Assembly: GCA_025869455.1 (NCBI GenBank)
Contig: JAOZVT010000650.1
Coordinates: 1 to 8,087, forward strand
Direction: 5' to 3'
From: Prosthecobacter sp.
GTDB lineage: Bacteria > Verrucomicrobiota > Verrucomicrobiia > Verrucomicrobiales > Verrucomicrobiaceae
DNA: 8,087 nt
In this document: positions 1-5,817 of the stretch, one piece after another
Layout: every line of letters starts with the position of its first letter
Position numbering within the stretch: position 1 is the first letter of the stretch
Notes under the pieces: model-generated
The model's database searches: none
Told to the model about the DNA's origin: nothing
The model's input: the letters and a program-made list of their open reading frames with translations, nothing else
Made by a program: the position numbers and the translations under genes

Positions 1-1
1 T

Positions 2-136
2 TGTTTAACATGGGGCTGCGCGCCCATCCAAATGCCCTGGCGTAAGGTTTTTACTGGATTGCCGGTGGTGGTTTTTGTGTTTCCGGGTGTCCCCTCGTGT
101 GAGTTTGGATTTTTTGGTCCGTCTGGGATCGGGTAA
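2..136 (+). CDS. Upstream out-of-frame fragment of the TgpA-like gene (5' partial, frameshifted)
   Basis: This reading frame is open from the left window edge to a TAA at 134-136. Around positions 32-85 it encodes a basic residue pair followed by a hydrophobic stretch (MPWRKVFTGLPVVVFVFPG). That is what TgpA-like proteins have at the end of their N-terminal membrane region, just before the extracytoplasmic part. The downstream frame, ending at 1499, begins its family-like sequence (PRVSLDFLVRLGSG) at about position 93. The two frames therefore look like one gene with a single-base shift, most simply one extra C in the CCCC run at 91-94. A sequencing error, a recent mutation or programmed slippage would all look the same here. 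Start and most membrane helices lie outside the window. Confidence 0.5.
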   Translation, partial: CLTWGCAPIQMPWRKVFTGLPVVVFVFPGVPSCEFGFFGPSGIG

Positions 137-1499
137 TACCACGATGACGGGCGTGCCGTCTTCTTTGGACCCTGGTAAAGTTTTACAGGTCGCTCGTAGC
201 ACCGCCACAGCCTTTCGGGTGGAATTTCCTGAGGGCAATATGCCTGATAACAATCAGCGCTATTGGCGCTGTGTGGTGCTGTGGGAATGCCATGGCCTGA
301 GCTGGGCACGCGGTTTAGGCGTTAGTTATGCTCCTGAGCTGGAAGGTGTCGTAGCTGGAGGCATTCGTCAGATCATTACCTTGGAGCCGCATGGGCAGTT
401 CTGGCTGCCAACCCTGGATTACCCGGTGAAATATTCGAAGGGTCATGGGATTGATGGAATATCCACCGATCGCCTTCTTTGGTCTCGCGACACCGTGCGT
501 AAAACACGCAAGGTGGACGTGACTTCTCGGCCACAAATGGAGGCCAAGGAGTTACCGGAATTTCACCGAATCGCCGCGCTGCAATTACCTGCGACGTTAT
601 CAGGAAAACTGAAGAATCTAGCGGAGCAGTGGCGGGGGGCTTCAGCGACGGATGTGGAGGTGGTCGAAGCGGGGCTGAATTATCTGCGGAAGCAGGGCTT
701 CGAATACACCTTGGAGCCTGGTTCTTATCTTGGGCCACGCGCGTTGGAGGAATTTGTTTTTCAACGCCGAATTGGTTTTTGTGAGCATTTCAGCGCTGCA
801 TTTGCCACGCTCATGCGCGCGGCAGGTGTACCCACCCGTGTCGTTATGGGGTATTTAGGCGGTGAGATGTCCATGACTGGGACGCATCTGATTGTCCGGC
901 AATCGGATGCACATTCCTGGGTGGAAGTCTGGCTGGAGGGTTCTGGTTGGACCCGGATTGACCCCACAGCAGCTTTGGCTCCAGGTCGTGTTACCTTGGA
1001 TCTGCAAAGTTACTTGTTAGGGGATGAGGAGGCTCTGGAAAGGCAGCGTAATAGCTTGATTTGGAGGGCCGTGCAGCAGACTCGCTTGCTTTGGGATCAG
1101 CTCAATTACCAGTGGTATAAGTTAGTGGTGAGTTTTGATGAAGACTCTCAGTTTGGTTGGTTGAGTTGGCTAGGGTTTGGAGGCGTTCGCCAGGTCTATC
1201 TTTTGATTGGTAGCCTTGTGCTGGTGATCCTTGTCATGGTGGTGCTGACGGTTTGGCTACGTCGTCCTGCTCGTGAGCAAGATCCTTGGCGGCGTGCCTG
1301 GGGACACTTCTGCCAACGCCTAGAAACATTGGGATTGCCTGCTCGCCGAGTTAGCGAGGGGCCTCTGGACTATGCCGGACGCATCGGTGCGGACCGTCCT
1401 AAAATCATGGAATTGGCCCAGCAGTATGTGGACGCTAGATACGGATCTTCCCATGGATCTTTAAAGTCCTTTGAGAAGGATATCCGCGATATTCGCTGA
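75..1499 (+). CDS. Transglutaminase-like membrane protein, TgpA type (DUF3488-TGase-DUF4129), N-terminus missing or frameshifted
   Basis: The frame starting at TTG 75 gives 474 residues. Residues 30-80 match the part of TgpA-like proteins just after the membrane helices (LDPGKV, AFRV, then YWR...W). Residues 225-300 are a transglutaminase/papain-fold core with a recognisable catalytic triad: Cys236 in GFCEHF, His280 in DAHSW, Asp296 in IDPTAA. A single membrane helix spans about 374-394. The last 75 residues (W..F...L..LGLPAR...GPLDYAGRI...RYG) look like the cytoplasmic DUF4129 tail. Family members are usually about 650-700 residues with several N-terminal helices, which are absent from this frame. 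TTG 75 has no ribosome site and is probably not a real start; ATG 144 is another internal candidate. The protein should be anchored in the inner membrane with its transglutaminase domain outside the cytoplasm. Substrate is unknown. Such genes often follow MoxR ATPase and DUF58 genes, which would lie left of the window. The domain call is firm; an intact product is doubtful. Confidence 0.85.
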   Translation: MCFRVSPRVSLDFLVRLGSGNTTMTGVPSSLDPGKVLQVARSTATAFRVEFPEGNMPDNNQRYWRCVVLWECHGLSWARGLGVSYAPELEGVVAGGIRQIITLEPHGQFWLPTLDYPVKYSKGHGIDGISTDRLLWSRDTVRKTRKVDVTSRPQMEAKELPEFHRIAALQLPATLSGKLKNLAEQWRGASATDVEVVEAGLNYLRKQGFEYTLEPGSYLGPRALEEFVFQRRIGFCEHFSAAFATLMRAAGVPTRVVMGYLGGEMSMTGTHLIVRQSDAHSWVEVWLEGSGWTRIDPTAALAPGRVTLDLQSYLLGDEEALERQRNSLIWRAVQQTRLLWDQLNYQWYKLVVSFDEDSQFGWLSWLGFGGVRQVYLLIGSLVLVILVMVVLTVWLRRPAREQDPWRRAWGHFCQRLETLGLPARRVSEGPLDYAGRIGADRPKIMELAQQYVDARYGSSHGSLKSFEKDIRDIR

Positions 1500-1513
1500 G
1501 TTTCAGCGAATAT
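1489..1513 (+). terminator. Perfect 11-bp hairpin over the TGase gene stop codon
   Basis: ATATTCGCTGA at 1489-1499 is perfectly complementary to TCAGCGAATAT at 1503-1513, with a 3-base loop. The stop codon lies in the left arm. No T-run follows, so it is not a textbook intrinsic terminator. It may act with the next hairpin, which starts where this one ends, or protect the mRNA 3' end. Confidence 0.4.
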
Positions 1514-1559
1514 TCTCGGCGGCACCAGGAATCAGATGTTCCCTGGTACCGCCGAGAGT
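1512..1559 (+). terminator. Long GC-rich hairpin downstream of the TGase gene
   Basis: CTCGGCGGCACCAGG at 1515-1529 pairs with CCTGGTACCGCCGAG at 1542-1556: 15 positions with one C/A mismatch and a 12-base loop. The stem can extend outward by about three pairs (one G-T) to 1512 and 1559. Its place just after a stop codon suggests a transcription terminator or 3'-end stabiliser, although no U-tract follows on the plus strand. The structure is near-symmetric and would also form in a transcript from the other strand. Confidence 0.5.
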
Positions 1560-1723
1560 TGCGACTGGTGTCCACCAACCCCCCCCGGAGCGATGGATCT
1601 CCCAGAATTGTTTTCGAAGTTCTGCTGTTGCGTGGTTTGGTTACCTAATTTCTCTACCAGATAGGTAGTCGTCGCCCCGGCTAAGGAAAGCACGATGATT
1701 GAGAATGCTAGGTAGCGGCACAT
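1532..1723 (-). CDS. Possible small single-span membrane or secreted peptide (63 residues)
   Basis: This minus-strand ORF of 63 residues begins MCRYLAFSIIVLSLAGATTT: a basic residue, then a hydrophobic stretch (about 5-20) like a signal peptide or single membrane helix. A polar Gln/Asn/Gly-rich tail without a recognised domain follows. It would be divergent from the response regulator, sharing the 1724-1967 region. Against it: no Shine-Dalgarno before the ATG, a G8 homopolymer within the frame (C-run at 1579-1586), and a 3' end that lies inside the long hairpin. It may be a chance ORF. I do not recognise a family. Confidence 0.3.
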   Translation of the reverse strand: MCRYLAFSIIVLSLAGATTTYLVEKLGNQTTQQQNFENNSGRSIAPGGVGGHQSQLSAVPGNI

Positions 1724-1967
1724 GTCAGAACGGAAAGAAAAGGATGTTTCGAAACTGATGTTCGAATCAAATAGGGGGGGTTAAAAGAGTATTCGTGAAT
1801 ACGCACGAACGAATGCATTTTATCTAAATAACTGGCAGAATGTCACCTTACCGTTTGGTAATGATGAGATGAATCTGAAAGCTGGTAAAAAGGTTGCATA
1901 AAGGGGAGGGACTTCTGCATTGTTAATAACGTTCCTTTTTCATTAAGCTTAGATCAAATATCACCTC
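1560..1967. other. Intergenic region upstream of the two-component system
   Basis: No plus-strand gene is supported here. The region holds the doubtful small minus-strand ORF (to 1723), a C8 run (1579-1586), a G7 run (1774-1780), two TTCGAA palindromes 13 bases apart in start position (1748 and 1761), and overlapping short inverted repeats at 1789-1809. The part from about 1730 to 1967 is more A+T-rich than the flanking genes. It must contain the promoter for the regulatory cluster, but I see no convincing -35/-10 pair at proper spacing. No tRNA or known riboswitch was recognised. Confidence 0.6.
1789..1809. promoter_or_regulatory. Candidate operator: overlapping inverted repeats
   Basis: GTATTC-GT-GAATAC (1789-1802) is a 6-bp inverted repeat. 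It overlaps a second one, TTCGTG (1792-1797) with CACGAA (1804-1809). They lie about 160 bases before the response-regulator start, a position where an autoregulatory binding site or an activator site for the divergent strand could sit. Short inverted repeats occur by chance, so this is a weak call. Confidence 0.2.
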
Positions 1968-2642
1968 ATGAACCTCCTGCTTGTTGAAGATGATCCTGAA
2001 CTTGGACGCCAAGTGGCAGGTTGGATGCTTGATGCTGGTCATAAGTTGCAATGGGAAAAAACAGGTGCCTCCGCTTTAGCCACTTTACAGACTCAAACCT
2101 ACGATGTGGTTATCTTGGATGTGGGGTTGCCTGATACGGATGGGTTCTCCCTTGTGGAAAGGTTGCGTCGGGACGGGGTGAGAGTTCCGGTTCTTTTTCT
2201 CACGGCTTTAGCTGATGTCTCTGATCGGGTGCGCGGGTTGGCCGCTGGTGGAGATGATTATTTAACGAAGCCGTTTGCGATTGCTGAACTTTTGGCGCGT
2301 TTGGAGGCCCTACACCGCCGGGCTAGCAATCACGTTCCCACGCACCGCCGTCTTGGCAAATGTCGGCTGGATCTAATGAGAAGGCGTGTGAGTTGTGCCA
2401 ATGAAAGTGTGGAGCTTCAACCCCGTGAATGGTGCTTGTTGGAAGTCTTGATGAATCATGAGGGGAGAATCCTGCCCAAAAAGTTTCTCTTGGAGCAAGT
2501 TTGGGACATTCATTTTGACCCGGGTACCAATGTGGTGGATGCCATGATCTGTCGCTTGCGACGAAAATTGGAGATGCCAGGTTGTGGTGTGCTAATCGAG
2601 ACCATTCGAGGAAAGGGTTATGTTTTCAAAACTTTGGCCTGA
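1968..2642 (+). CDS. OmpR-family response regulator (receiver + winged helix)
   Basis: The 224-residue product has the usual two-domain OmpR/PhoB layout. The receiver domain (1-115) shows the acidic pocket Glu7-Asp8-Asp9, the phosphoacceptor Asp51 in VVILDVGLP, the switch Thr79 in LFLTA and Lys101 in LTKPF. The C-terminal winged helix-turn-helix (about 128-222) ends with the family-typical recognition helix and wing (NVVDAMICRLRRKLE, then IETIRGKGYVF). It is expected to be a cytoplasmic DNA-binding transcription factor phosphorylated by the kinase encoded next, whose start overlaps its last 23 bases. ATG 1968 is chosen because it puts the beta-1 strand (NLLLVEDD) right at the N-terminus, as in homologues. 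There is no clear Shine-Dalgarno before it. The regulon cannot be read from the sequence; general resemblance is to QseB/CusR-type regulators, too weak for a gene name. Confidence 0.95.
   Translation: MNLLLVEDDPELGRQVAGWMLDAGHKLQWEKTGASALATLQTQTYDVVILDVGLPDTDGFSLVERLRRDGVRVPVLFLTALADVSDRVRGLAAGGDDYLTKPFAIAELLARLEALHRRASNHVPTHRRLGKCRLDLMRRRVSCANESVELQPREWCLLEVLMNHEGRILPKKFLLEQVWDIHFDPGTNVVDAMICRLRRKLEMPGCGVLIETIRGKGYVFKTLA
2608..2617 (+). promoter_or_regulatory. Ribosome binding site for the histidine kinase
   Basis: GAGGAAAGGG lies inside the end of the response-regulator gene. Its GAGG core is 8 bases before ATG 2620, which supports this start and translational coupling of regulator and kinase. 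It is the only clear Shine-Dalgarno sequence seen before a cluster gene. Confidence 0.6.
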
Positions 2643-4011
2643 GAGGCTACCCTCTCCCTGGCGTCTTGCCTTGCTCATGGTGCTGGTCGTCATTGTCAGT
2701 ATTTTACTGATCCTGTTGTTTGTCCGCATCGCGGTGACACAGGACATGCGAACAGTGAACCGAAATCGTATTTCAGACTACTTGCTGGAATATTCTGCGC
2801 TCTATACCCAAAGTGGTTTGTCTGGGGTCAAAAAGGTTTTTGAAACCAGTCAGCAAATGGGGCGGAATGCTCTACGTCTGACCACCGCCTACGGTCAGGT
2901 CATTGATGAAGATATCCCAGTCATCATGGCGTCCTATGTTTGGCCAGAACAAACGCAAAAATCATTGCTGGTTAAAGGAGATATGGAACTGACAGAGGTG
3001 ATGTCGGCGGATGGCTCTCAAAAAATCTATTTGGGAGCGATTCGTTTGGATGATGGAAATACCCTGTGGATCGGCCGAACGGATGCCCAAACGAGACGCC
3101 AAATGACCAACATCGAAAGGCATCTTTGGTTTGCTGGACTCACGGCTTCCCTCATCGCCTTTTTGCCCGTGATCTGGTACTTGCATGATGTTTTGCGTCC
3201 TATTCAGTCCTTTATCCGCAGTGCTGAACGCATGCGATTGCCTGGCAATAAGGCAAGGCTCAAGGCACCTGGTGCCATTCCTGAATTGCAGGCATTGGCT
3301 ACGGTGGTGAATTCCGGTCTGGATCAGATCCAGGCATTGACCCGGGAACTCCAATCCACCAACGACTTTTTGGCGCATGAACTGCGCACCCCTCTGGCGC
3401 GTGTGCGTGGGAATTTGGAACATTTCCATGATCAGACAGAAAATGTGGAGGCGAGGGAGGCCGCTGCACGGAGTCTTGAGGAGATTGATCGCGCCACGCA
3501 ATTGGTACACACGCTTCTGACCATTCGTGCTGGAGATCATGCCGCCCTGAGGCTGCATCGGCAGGTGACTTCTTTGGATGATCTTTTAAGCAAATTGGTA
3601 GAATTATTTTCTCCTGCGGCAGAGGATAAACAGCTTTCTTTGAGCTTGGAAGCTTCTCTCAGCATGACGCTGAATGTGGACCGTGAATTGCTCACTCAAG
3701 CTGTTTCAAACTTACTGGACAATGCTTTGGCCTACACACCTGCGGGAGGTCAAATCATCGTTCACTGGCAGGGGGAGGGAACTGGGGCCATCATTTCGGT
3801 GAAGGACACAGGGCCGGGCCTGCATCCAGATGAGATCGAAGGGATTTGGGATCGTTACGCCAGAGGTACGGCCGCTCGCCCGAAAATTTCAGGTATGGGT
3901 TTGGGCTTAAGTTTGGTGCGGTCCATTGCTATGGCTCACGGTGGTAATGCGGGAGCGCAAAATAGGCAGAGCAAAGGAGCCACCTTCTGGATCTACATTC
4001 CCGGAGCTTAA
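2620..4011 (+). CDS. Sensor histidine kinase (two membrane spans, HAMP-like linker)
   Basis: The 463-residue product is a complete class I sensor kinase. Membrane helix 1 is about 16-38; an extracytoplasmic sensor region of about 128 residues follows (39-167); membrane helix 2 is about 168-189. A HAMP-like linker (190-243, with the conserved P of LRPI) leads to the dimerisation/phosphoacceptor helix with His253 in LAHELRTPLARVRG. The ATPase domain has an N box (Asn364...Asn368 in NLLDNA), a G1 box (DTGPG, 396-400) and a G2 box (GMGLGL, 425-430). All catalytic elements are present, so autophosphorylation and transfer to Asp51 of the upstream regulator are expected. The sensor region has no recognised domain, so the signal is unknown. 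The gene overlaps the regulator by 23 bases and ends 53 bases before the sigma gene, with no obvious terminator between, so read-through is plausible. Confidence 0.95.
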   Translation: MFSKLWPERLPSPWRLALLMVLVVIVSILLILLFVRIAVTQDMRTVNRNRISDYLLEYSALYTQSGLSGVKKVFETSQQMGRNALRLTTAYGQVIDEDIPVIMASYVWPEQTQKSLLVKGDMELTEVMSADGSQKIYLGAIRLDDGNTLWIGRTDAQTRRQMTNIERHLWFAGLTASLIAFLPVIWYLHDVLRPIQSFIRSAERMRLPGNKARLKAPGAIPELQALATVVNSGLDQIQALTRELQSTNDFLAHELRTPLARVRGNLEHFHDQTENVEAREAAARSLEEIDRATQLVHTLLTIRAGDHAALRLHRQVTSLDDLLSKLVELFSPAAEDKQLSLSLEASLSMTLNVDRELLTQAVSNLLDNALAYTPAGGQIIVHWQGEGTGAIISVKDTGPGLHPDEIEGIWDRYARGTAARPKISGMGLGLSLVRSIAMAHGGNAGAQNRQSKGATFWIYIPGA

Positions 4012-4064
4012 ATCAAAGGTCTGTCATACAAAGCCGCCGCTCAGATCACCTAGAGTTCAAATGA

Positions 4065-4589
4065 ATGGAGCGCGAACTCGCCGACAATCTAGAAACATTG
4101 CATCCCGATGCCTTCGGGTGGGCACTGCACTGTTGTGGGGGAGATTATTCGCGTGCCGAGGAAGTGCTTCAAAATGCTTACCTGAAGGTGGCTCAGGGTT
4201 GTGCTTCAAGGCTGGGGAGTTCAACCCTGAAGACTTGGTGGTTTGGTGTCATCCGGTTAACCGCACTCGAAGAGTTCAGACGTCAGCGGTATCGAGAGTC
4301 GCTTTTGGGGAAGCTCTGGTTGCATCTCAGTGGAGACAATCAAGATCCGCGTCCCTCACCAGCGCATCAAGCCGAATTGGACGAACAAACATTACAACTC
4401 CGTGTGGCGATAGATCAGCTGCCGGATCGTCAGGCGGAGGTGCTTCACCTTGTGTTTTATCAAGATCTCTCACTAAGCGAAGCTGCCTTGGTGATGAAGG
4501 TGAGTTTAGGTTCAGCCCGCCAACATTACGAACGAGGCAAAGCTCGGCTTCGCAGCTTGCTTCAAACACATTCAGATAATGAAACCTGA
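4065..4589 (+). CDS. ECF-type RNA polymerase sigma factor
   Basis: The 174-residue product has the two-domain layout of extracytoplasmic-function sigma factors. Region 2 covers about 10-76: an acidic helix resembling DAEDLVQEAF (DYSRAEEVLQNAYLKV), then the region 2.3/2.4-like stretch 55-74 with tryptophans and FRRQ. A linker (77-108) separates it from region 4 (110-166), which has the LPDRQAEVLHLVFYQDLSLSEAA-type helices and a helix-turn-helix ending ARQHYERGKARL. It should redirect RNA polymerase to a small set of promoters. ATG 4065 is directly preceded by an in-frame TGA, so a longer N-terminus is excluded unless a start lies elsewhere. The ribosome site is poor. The last 11 bases overlap the next gene, as is usual when an anti-sigma follows its sigma. 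Target promoters cannot be deduced; no clear ECF-type autoregulatory promoter was seen in the 53-base gap. Confidence 0.92.
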   Translation: MERELADNLETLHPDAFGWALHCCGGDYSRAEEVLQNAYLKVAQGCASRLGSSTLKTWWFGVIRLTALEEFRRQRYRESLLGKLWLHLSGDNQDPRPSPAHQAELDEQTLQLRVAIDQLPDRQAEVLHLVFYQDLSLSEAALVMKVSLGSARQHYERGKARLRSLLQTHSDNET

Positions 4590-4929
4590 TCCCTTAGACT
4601 CAGATTTGCGCGCCCATTTTCAAATGCAACGCCGCGTGATTCAAGAGTCTTGTCCAGCTTGGAATCCTCCTCAAGTTCATTCACCAGTTCGTGATAAAAC
4701 TCTGACCTGGTTTAGATATTTGGCCGTGTCTGCGGCCACAGTGGCTTTGATTTTATCTGGCGTGTATTTGATGAAGGAGAATCAAGTGGGTCAACCATCT
4801 CTTACGGAGGCTTTACCCGTATTGCTAAATCAACCTGCGGAGCCGCTCTTTGCAAATTTGGAGACTGCGCAACAGGCCGTCTCTAGTGATTATCTTTTAC
4901 CCTCACGTTTTACAATTCAATTGCCATGA
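4579..4929 (+). CDS. Short single-span membrane protein, candidate anti-sigma factor (CnrY-like architecture)
   Basis: The 116-residue product has a cytoplasm-facing N-terminus of about 43 residues (charged, with a likely amphipathic helix at 8-23), one membrane helix (about 44-64) and a 50-residue C-terminal part that should face the periplasm. It overlaps the sigma gene by 11 bases and the next gene by 4 (ATGA), which points to coupled translation and fixed stoichiometry. This position and topology match anti-sigma factors, in particular short CnrY-type ones. It lacks the zinc-binding HxxxCxxC motif of ZAS-type anti-sigmas; the only Cys is Cys25. I recognise no named family from sequence alone, so the anti-sigma role rests on context and topology. 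Confidence 0.75.
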   Translation: MKPDPLDSDLRAHFQMQRRVIQESCPAWNPPQVHSPVRDKTLTWFRYLAVSAATVALILSGVYLMKENQVGQPSLTEALPVLLNQPAEPLFANLETAQQAVSSDYLLPSRFTIQLP

Positions 4930-5777
4930 GATCTGTTTTCCTTGTTGTTGTCTTGTTGGTTAGCCAGGTGCACGCTGGCCCTGAAGCTTGGTTGGAAATG
5001 GGGCTGATTACTCCGGAAATGATCACAAAGGTGGCACCTGAGCTGGAGCTGACTGTGTCACAAGAGGCTGAGATGAAGAAGATTGTTGAAGCTGCACAAG
5101 AGGCTTCGCGGCCTTTGGGAAAGGCGATTCGTGATGAGAAACGGGCTTTTAGCCGTACTCTTCGAAAACCCAAGGGAGAGATTGAAGAAACCAGTGCAGC
5201 CTTGACTCGGCTCATGAATGCCGAGGCCGCAATGAAGCAACTTCAACTCCGGACATTGTTGAGTCTGCGTGATCTTTTGAGCATGGATCAAATCAAAAAA
5301 GTGGTTACATTGGCACCATCCGTCCAAGGGGAGGAGGCGTCGGATTTAGAGATTCGTTTGCGCCAGAAGGCGCGCAAACTTCGCGAGGCCGTTGATAGTC
5401 TGGGCGTTCCTGCGACCAACGGTATGCGTGCTCGTGGTGAGGCAGTGGAAGATCTCATCCGTGCTGGAGATTTGGCCGCTGCTGATTTGGCACTTGATGA
5501 GTTGGTGGCTGAAAGTGAAATGGATGACGCTGGTCCTGTGCAGACTCCTGACTTCACGCAGTATGATCCTGGGGATACGGATGTTTCGGCTTTACAGCAG
5601 CGCTATGGAGAGGTGGAGAAATCCGCTCAAAAAGTCATTTCGATCCCGTTGGTTAAGCAGCTCATCACGGCAAGGCAGGCTTTGGAGGAGGCTAAAGTTG
5701 CAGAGGATGCGGAGACAGTGGGACGTATTCTGACTTGGGCGGAAGGGATGCTGGGAAAGTATGCTTCCGATCAATAG
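4926..5777 (+). CDS. Secreted helical protein with Spy/CnrX-like (LTxxQ) N-terminal domain
   Basis: The 283-residue product starts with a short signal peptide (hydrophobic 3-14, likely cleavage after VHA, residue 17). Residues 30-130 resemble the periplasmic Spy/CpxP/CnrX/ZraP group: an LTVSQ motif at 42-46, long Lys/Glu/Ala-rich helices, then LLSLRDLLSMDQIKKV (111-126), equivalent to the closing 'L..LLTPEQ' helix of that group. The remaining 150 residues are also predicted helical (a pair around 140-198, another around 220-280, joined by an acidic Pro/Asp-rich linker 199-220). This makes the protein nearly twice as long as CnrX or Spy. The mature part contains no His and no Cys, which argues against a CnrX-like metal site. 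The start overlaps the anti-sigma candidate by ATGA, so it is the third gene of a sigma/anti-sigma/sensor set. A periplasmic sensor or chaperone acting on the membrane protein, or on the kinase, is the best inference; a structural or storage role cannot be excluded. Confidence 0.75.
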   Translation: MRSVFLVVVLLVSQVHAGPEAWLEMGLITPEMITKVAPELELTVSQEAEMKKIVEAAQEASRPLGKAIRDEKRAFSRTLRKPKGEIEETSAALTRLMNAEAAMKQLQLRTLLSLRDLLSMDQIKKVVTLAPSVQGEEASDLEIRLRQKARKLREAVDSLGVPATNGMRARGEAVEDLIRAGDLAAADLALDELVAESEMDDAGPVQTPDFTQYDPGDTDVSALQQRYGEVEKSAQKVISIPLVKQLITARQALEEAKVAEDAETVGRILTWAEGMLGKYASDQ

Positions 5778-5817
5778 AAGGGGTGAGTTGCTTTCCAAAT
5801 TTTGATGCTTGTAGAAT

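Noticed and set aside
1471..1668. A 65-codon plus-strand frame over the hairpins after the TGase gene.
   Set aside because: It reads through the stem-loops, has no ribosome site and no protein-like pattern.
1920..1949. Possible promoter TTGTTA (1920-1925) with TAAGCT (1944-1949) before the response regulator.
   Set aside because: The spacing is 18, but both boxes match the consensus poorly and many similar pairs exist in this A+T-rich stretch.
2962..3558. A 198-codon minus-strand open frame within the histidine kinase gene.
   Set aside because: It is fully antisense to conserved kinase motifs and has no recognisable domain or start signal.
3926..4579. A 217-codon plus-strand frame overlapping the kinase end and the sigma gene.
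   Set aside because: It is Arg/Ser-rich and featureless, and the other frame encodes clear sigma regions 2 and 4.
5778..5817. Search for a terminator between the convergent genes.
   Set aside because: The 40 bases contain no stem-loop with a T-run; nothing to annotate.
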